64,000 nt of DNA, taken from a virus. Below the pieces are notes generated by a model that saw nothing but the letters and a program-made list of their open reading frames with translations, had not been told where the DNA came from and did no database searches. The stretch covers positions 1 through 64,000 of IMG/VR virus record IMGVR_UViG_3300028392_000045. One strand, 5' to 3'. Within the stretch, counting starts at the first letter, position 1. Every line of letters starts with the position of its first letter. Made by a program: the position numbers and the translations under genes. Below are positions 61,831-64,000 of this stretch, in pieces.

Positions 61831-62000
61831 ATTTATTAAACCACAATCTTGGGTCTGCTTATCATAACTGCTATGATCAAGTAAAATACATATTTTATAA
61901 AAGTTCTAATTTGCCACCTTATTATCCTAGCAATAGTACTCAAATCTTAATTTTATCAAAGTACAATATTTTTACTTTCGTGATTGCTACTATAATATGA
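61827..62000 (+). CDS. tiny array protein (57 residues)
   Basis: MNLLNHNLGSAYHNCYD... has an internal STQILIL that looks like a normal array end, then continues to ...FVIATII with ATATGA coupling. It may be another example of end extension. Unknown function. Confidence 0.4.
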   Translation: MNLLNHNLGSAYHNCYDQVKYIFYKSSNLPPYYPSNSTQILILSKYNIFTFVIATII

Positions 62001-62089
62001 TAGAAGGTATGAAATATCCTTGTCCCATTGATTATTACATCCACAAAAACAAATACTATATTTCAAATCAAATAATCTTAATAACATGA
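61997..62089 (+). CDS. tiny protein (30 residues)
   Basis: MIEGMKYPCPIDYYIHK... ends ...NQIILIT, overlapping the secreted-protein start as ATGA. At 30 residues it is the shortest member; it could be an upstream leader peptide for the next gene. Confidence 0.35.
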   Translation: MIEGMKYPCPIDYYIHKNKYYISNQIILIT

Positions 62090-62568
62090 AAAAATTTTTC
62101 TTTTTTATTCTAATGTTGCTTACTGTAACTACAAAAGCACAGTTTGGAGATGTATCTGTTATCCTTAAACAGAATTTCAAGGATTCAACTGTTACTATGG
62201 AGTGGCCTTTCAAGATTGATACTCAGAAATATGCGGTAACGTATACTTACATCCAAGATGAGATCAAGAATGATACTGTCGCTTCTAAACGTATTTTAAA
62301 GTGGAATACTACACTTCCTTATCGTAAATTTAAATTATCTACTTATCGTTCAGTTATTCTTATGTATGTAGATATTTATCTTAAAGGAGCAAATTCTGAA
62401 GATCCAAATACCTACACATATGAAAAAACATTGTACAGTAAAACATATGATGTATATGCTGCTCGTAATGGGTATTTTGAAAAAGAAGTGGGTAAAGATG
62501 GTAGTAAATTGCTCTATTTTTATCCTGAATTTAATAGAGTTCCCTCTAAATTAAGAGGAGAAAAATGA
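62086..62568 (+). CDS. secreted protein with signal peptide
   Basis: This 160-residue protein starts with a Sec signal peptide (MKKFFFFILMLLTVTTKA, then QFGDV). The mature part is beta-rich and aromatic, with no lipobox. It is the only exported protein in the early block and its tiny-gene leader overlaps it as ATGA. A role at the host envelope during early infection, such as exclusion of other phages, is possible; no family is recognised. Confidence 0.6.
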   Translation: MKKFFFFILMLLTVTTKAQFGDVSVILKQNFKDSTVTMEWPFKIDTQKYAVTYTYIQDEIKNDTVASKRILKWNTTLPYRKFKLSTYRSVILMYVDIYLKGANSEDPNTYTYEKTLYSKTYDVYAARNGYFEKEVGKDGSKLLYFYPEFNRVPSKLRGEK

Positions 62569-62582
62569 TTTTGGTGTTTATT

Positions 62583-62734
62583 CTGTCGAACGTGAACTGT
62601 AGAAATTTTACATTTCTACTGTCTATCAAATCTACTGTTGAACCTTTAGATTCAACTGTCAGTCAAAAGCTACGCATTTGACAGAAAAATTTAATAGAAC
62701 CTTCGACTGGCAGTAAGTTTACTTAAACTTACAG
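62583..62734. repeat. nested cluster of CTG-flanked hairpins
   Basis: The gap between two genes is packed with family members: CTGT-AGAA-N9-TTCT-ACTG at 62597-62621, a head-to-head pair CTGT-TGAA-N8-TTCA-ACTG/T/CAGT-CAAA-N9-TTTG-ACAG at 62635-62684, and CAGT-AAGT-N8-ACTT-ACAG at 62711-62734. An outer CTGTCGAA (62583) and TTCGACTG (62702-62709) match each other and lie one base before the last hairpin, as if a pair had been split by insertion of the others into its loop. Confidence 0.75.
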
Positions 62735-62797
62735 AACGTGACTAGGTGAGGAGGTCTACAGTGACGTGTGGGCTTCCTTTACTTTTAATTTCAGCAT

Positions 62798-62950
62798 ATG
62801 AATATTAGAATGACTTACATATTAGCAGATTTTAATAAATTTGTTTTTAAGGCTAATAACTATAGAACTGTATGCTTAAAGCCTCAAAAATGGTGTGCTA
62901 ATATAGAATTAGGAACTGAATCAGAAGCTTGTTTAATAATAAAGCTATGA
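62798..62950 (+). CDS. tiny array protein (50 residues)
   Basis: MNIRMTYILADFNKFVF... ends ...EACLIIKL with an ATGA overlap. The N-terminal strand and the C-L-I-I-K-L end fit the array pattern. First gene after the hairpin cluster. Confidence 0.45.
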   Translation: MNIRMTYILADFNKFVFKANNYRTVCLKPQKWCANIELGTESEACLIIKL

Positions 62951-63114
62951 AGTTACGTATTTATTACACTGGTCATTGTTATTACCCATATGAAGAAATG
63001 CTTAAAAGATTTTCTAAAAGGCCAGTAAGTACTGATATAAATCTTTGGAGTGATTACTACGAACAATTTAGTAAAACACATCCTTCTAAAACTGATATAA
63101 TAGTAACAATATGA
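62947..63114 (+). CDS. tiny array protein (55 residues)
   Basis: From ATG 62947, MKLRIYYTGHCYYPYEE... ends ...SKTDIIVTI. An upstream extension to 62929 is rejected because the ATGA overlap fixes the start. The MK-strand start with IYYTGH resembles KIILYYHG and KIVIFYTK of other members. Confidence 0.5.
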   Translation: MKLRIYYTGHCYYPYEEMLKRFSKRPVSTDINLWSDYYEQFSKTHPSKTDIIVTI

Positions 63115-63248
63115 AGATAGTAATTTTCTATACTAAAACAAGTTATCAAGATGCTTATTACTTAAATTTTTTAAAATTAAGCAAAGATCTTGCTATTTCT
63201 TTTAACGATATTTTTGATTCAGAAGGATGTAGATTAATAATAAAATGA
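63111..63248 (+). CDS. tiny array protein (45 residues)
   Basis: MKIVIFYTKTSYQDAYY... ends ...GCRLIIK with ATGA overlap. The start MKIVIFYT is a near match to MKLRIYYT of its neighbour. Unknown function. Confidence 0.5.
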   Translation: MKIVIFYTKTSYQDAYYLNFLKLSKDLAISFNDIFDSEGCRLIIK

Positions 63249-63385
63249 AATTAGAAAATCGCTTTTTTACTACTTCTTATCGTGAATATTATGGAGCATA
63301 TAAAAGTCATTTTATAAAAGAACCAAGATATTATTTTCTAATTAGAGCAACAGAAAATCTTAATAATATGCTGATATGGATTTAA
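63245..63385 (+). CDS. tiny array protein with apparent loss of stop (46 residues)
   Basis: MKLENRFFTTSYREYYG... ends ...NNMLIWI. At 63374-63379 the frame reads ATA-TGG where others read ATA-TGA, so it passes two codons into the next gene, as seen before polA. Unknown function. Confidence 0.45.
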   Translation: MKLENRFFTTSYREYYGAYKSHFIKEPRYYFLIRATENLNNMLIWI

Positions 63386-63510
63386 AATTATGTTTATACC
63401 TAAAAAATTATTTATCAGACTATTATAAAGTGTTTAATTTTGAATACAGTAATAGTGGAACTATTGAACCAGGATTTTTTACTGAAACTCAAATAATAGT
63501 AAAATTATGA
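63376..63510 (+). CDS. tiny array protein (44 residues)
   Basis: MDLKLCLYLKNYLSDYY... ends ...TETQIIVKL with ATGA overlap to the next gene. Matches the family by its end strand. Unknown function. Confidence 0.45.
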   Translation: MDLKLCLYLKNYLSDYYKVFNFEYSNSGTIEPGFFTETQIIVKL

Positions 63511-63641
63511 TAATACTTATTTATTCTAAGAGGGATAGATACAATACATCAAATTTTGAAATAGCCTTAGACACACTTACAAGTCCTTTACTTGTTAGTT
63601 TTCATCTTAAACATAATACTCGTTTAATTACATTCATATGA
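63507..63641 (+). CDS. tiny array protein (44 residues)
   Basis: MIILIYSKRDRYNTSNF... ends ...NTRLITFI with ATATGA overlap to the helicase start. The start IILIYSKRD resembles IVIFYTKTS of a member 400 bases upstream. Last complete tiny gene in the window. Confidence 0.5.
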   Translation: MIILIYSKRDRYNTSNFEIALDTLTSPLLVSFHLKHNTRLITFI

Positions 63642-64000
63642 TACAAGATGATATTCAAAATGAGGCTATAGAAACCTGGAAAGCTTCAGGTTACAATGGT
63701 ACTCTTGAATTAGGTGTAGGAGCAGGTAAGACATTCTGTATGTTTAAAGCCGCTTATAAGCTATTAGAGGATGATAAAATTAGCAAAGGGGATAAGATAG
63801 TAATAAAGGCAGAAAGAAGTAAGAGATTTGAACATACAATAATTCCAGAAGCAGCTAAATTTTTGAAATTTACTGGTAAAGACTTTCTAAAAGATTTTAC
63901 TGTAGAATTTTATACTTATCAGTCTAATACTGTAGTTGAAAATGCTGTATTAGAAGTAATGGATGAAGTGACTGACGTAGTAACCGGATTAAAATATGTT
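63638..64000 (+). CDS. helicase (superfamily 2 / SNF2-like), N-terminal part
   Basis: The first 121 residues are visible before the right edge. GVGAGKT (residues ~26-32) is a Walker A motif preceded by a Gln-containing N-terminus (IQNEAIETW), as in superfamily 2 helicases with a Q-motif-like start, and VIKAERSKRF follows where motif Ia is expected. Phages with PolA usually encode such helicases for replication or recombination. The DEAD/DEAH box and helicase C-domain lie outside the window. Start overlaps the last tiny gene as ATATGA. Confidence 0.75.
   Translation, partial: MIQDDIQNEAIETWKASGYNGTLELGVGAGKTFCMFKAAYKLLEDDKISKGDKIVIKAERSKRFEHTIIPEAAKFLKFTGKDFLKDFTVEFYTYQSNTVVENAVLEVMDEVTDVVTGLKYV

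Noticed and set aside
1-64000. Integrase or other lysogeny genes
   Set aside because: No tyrosine or serine recombinase motif was found in this window.

Overview
The window looks like part of a large, AT-rich tailed-phage genome that infects a Bacteroidetes bacterium, most likely a crAss-like phage (order Crassvirales). This rests on layout and motifs only; no database search was possible. Supporting signs are two long gene blocks transcribed away from each other from about 50 kb, a virion gene of more than 2,170 codons, a podovirus-like set of ring, muzzle and cargo-type genes, a family A DNA polymerase, start sites without Shine-Dalgarno sequences, a TTTG-N20-TAnnTTTG promoter, and secreted proteins whose predicted signal cleavage sites are followed by Gln. 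TAG, TAA and TGA all end genes, so no stop recoding is seen.

Leftward block (minus strand, about 50 kb down to 1). It starts with small genes, lysis-type membrane proteins, an HU/IHF-like and a GroES-like protein, a zinc-ribbon protein, a candidate small terminase and an amidase. Packaging and head genes follow: TerL split by an intein, portal, scaffold and major capsid protein. A free-standing LAGLIDADG endonuclease and connector genes come next. From 32 to 17 kb lies a receptor-binding and decoration region. Five consecutive fibre or companion genes (22.3-31.1 kb, interrupted by one papain-like protease gene) start with Sec signal peptides, and a sixth gene encodes a lipoprotein. The region also holds a holin-like pair and a TnpB-like gene. 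From 17 kb to the left edge come a phosphoesterase, a PD-(D/E)XK nuclease, ring-like proteins, a muzzle-like protein, cargo proteins and the giant protein with two HExxH motifs.

Rightward block (plus strand, about 50.4 kb to the right edge). It carries a possible SSB, a terminator followed directly by a tRNA-like RNA, several codon-biased genes of unknown function, a SleB-like hydrolase, PolA and the start of a helicase. A three-gene minus-strand cassette (51.4-53.0 kb) with a winged-helix replication-initiator-like protein and a P-loop ATPase interrupts it. Around polA sit about eighteen very small overlapping genes linked by ATGA or ATATGA junctions.

The most novel signals are (i) a dispersed family of small hairpins with the form CTGT-n4-loop-n4'-ACTG, whose stems covary, which often occur as head-to-head pairs one base apart, sit inside polA, and appear nested at 62.6 kb; (ii) the array of tiny genes; and (iii) the cluster of signal-peptide fibre genes. 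Product names below come from motifs and position and are inferences unless stated otherwise.
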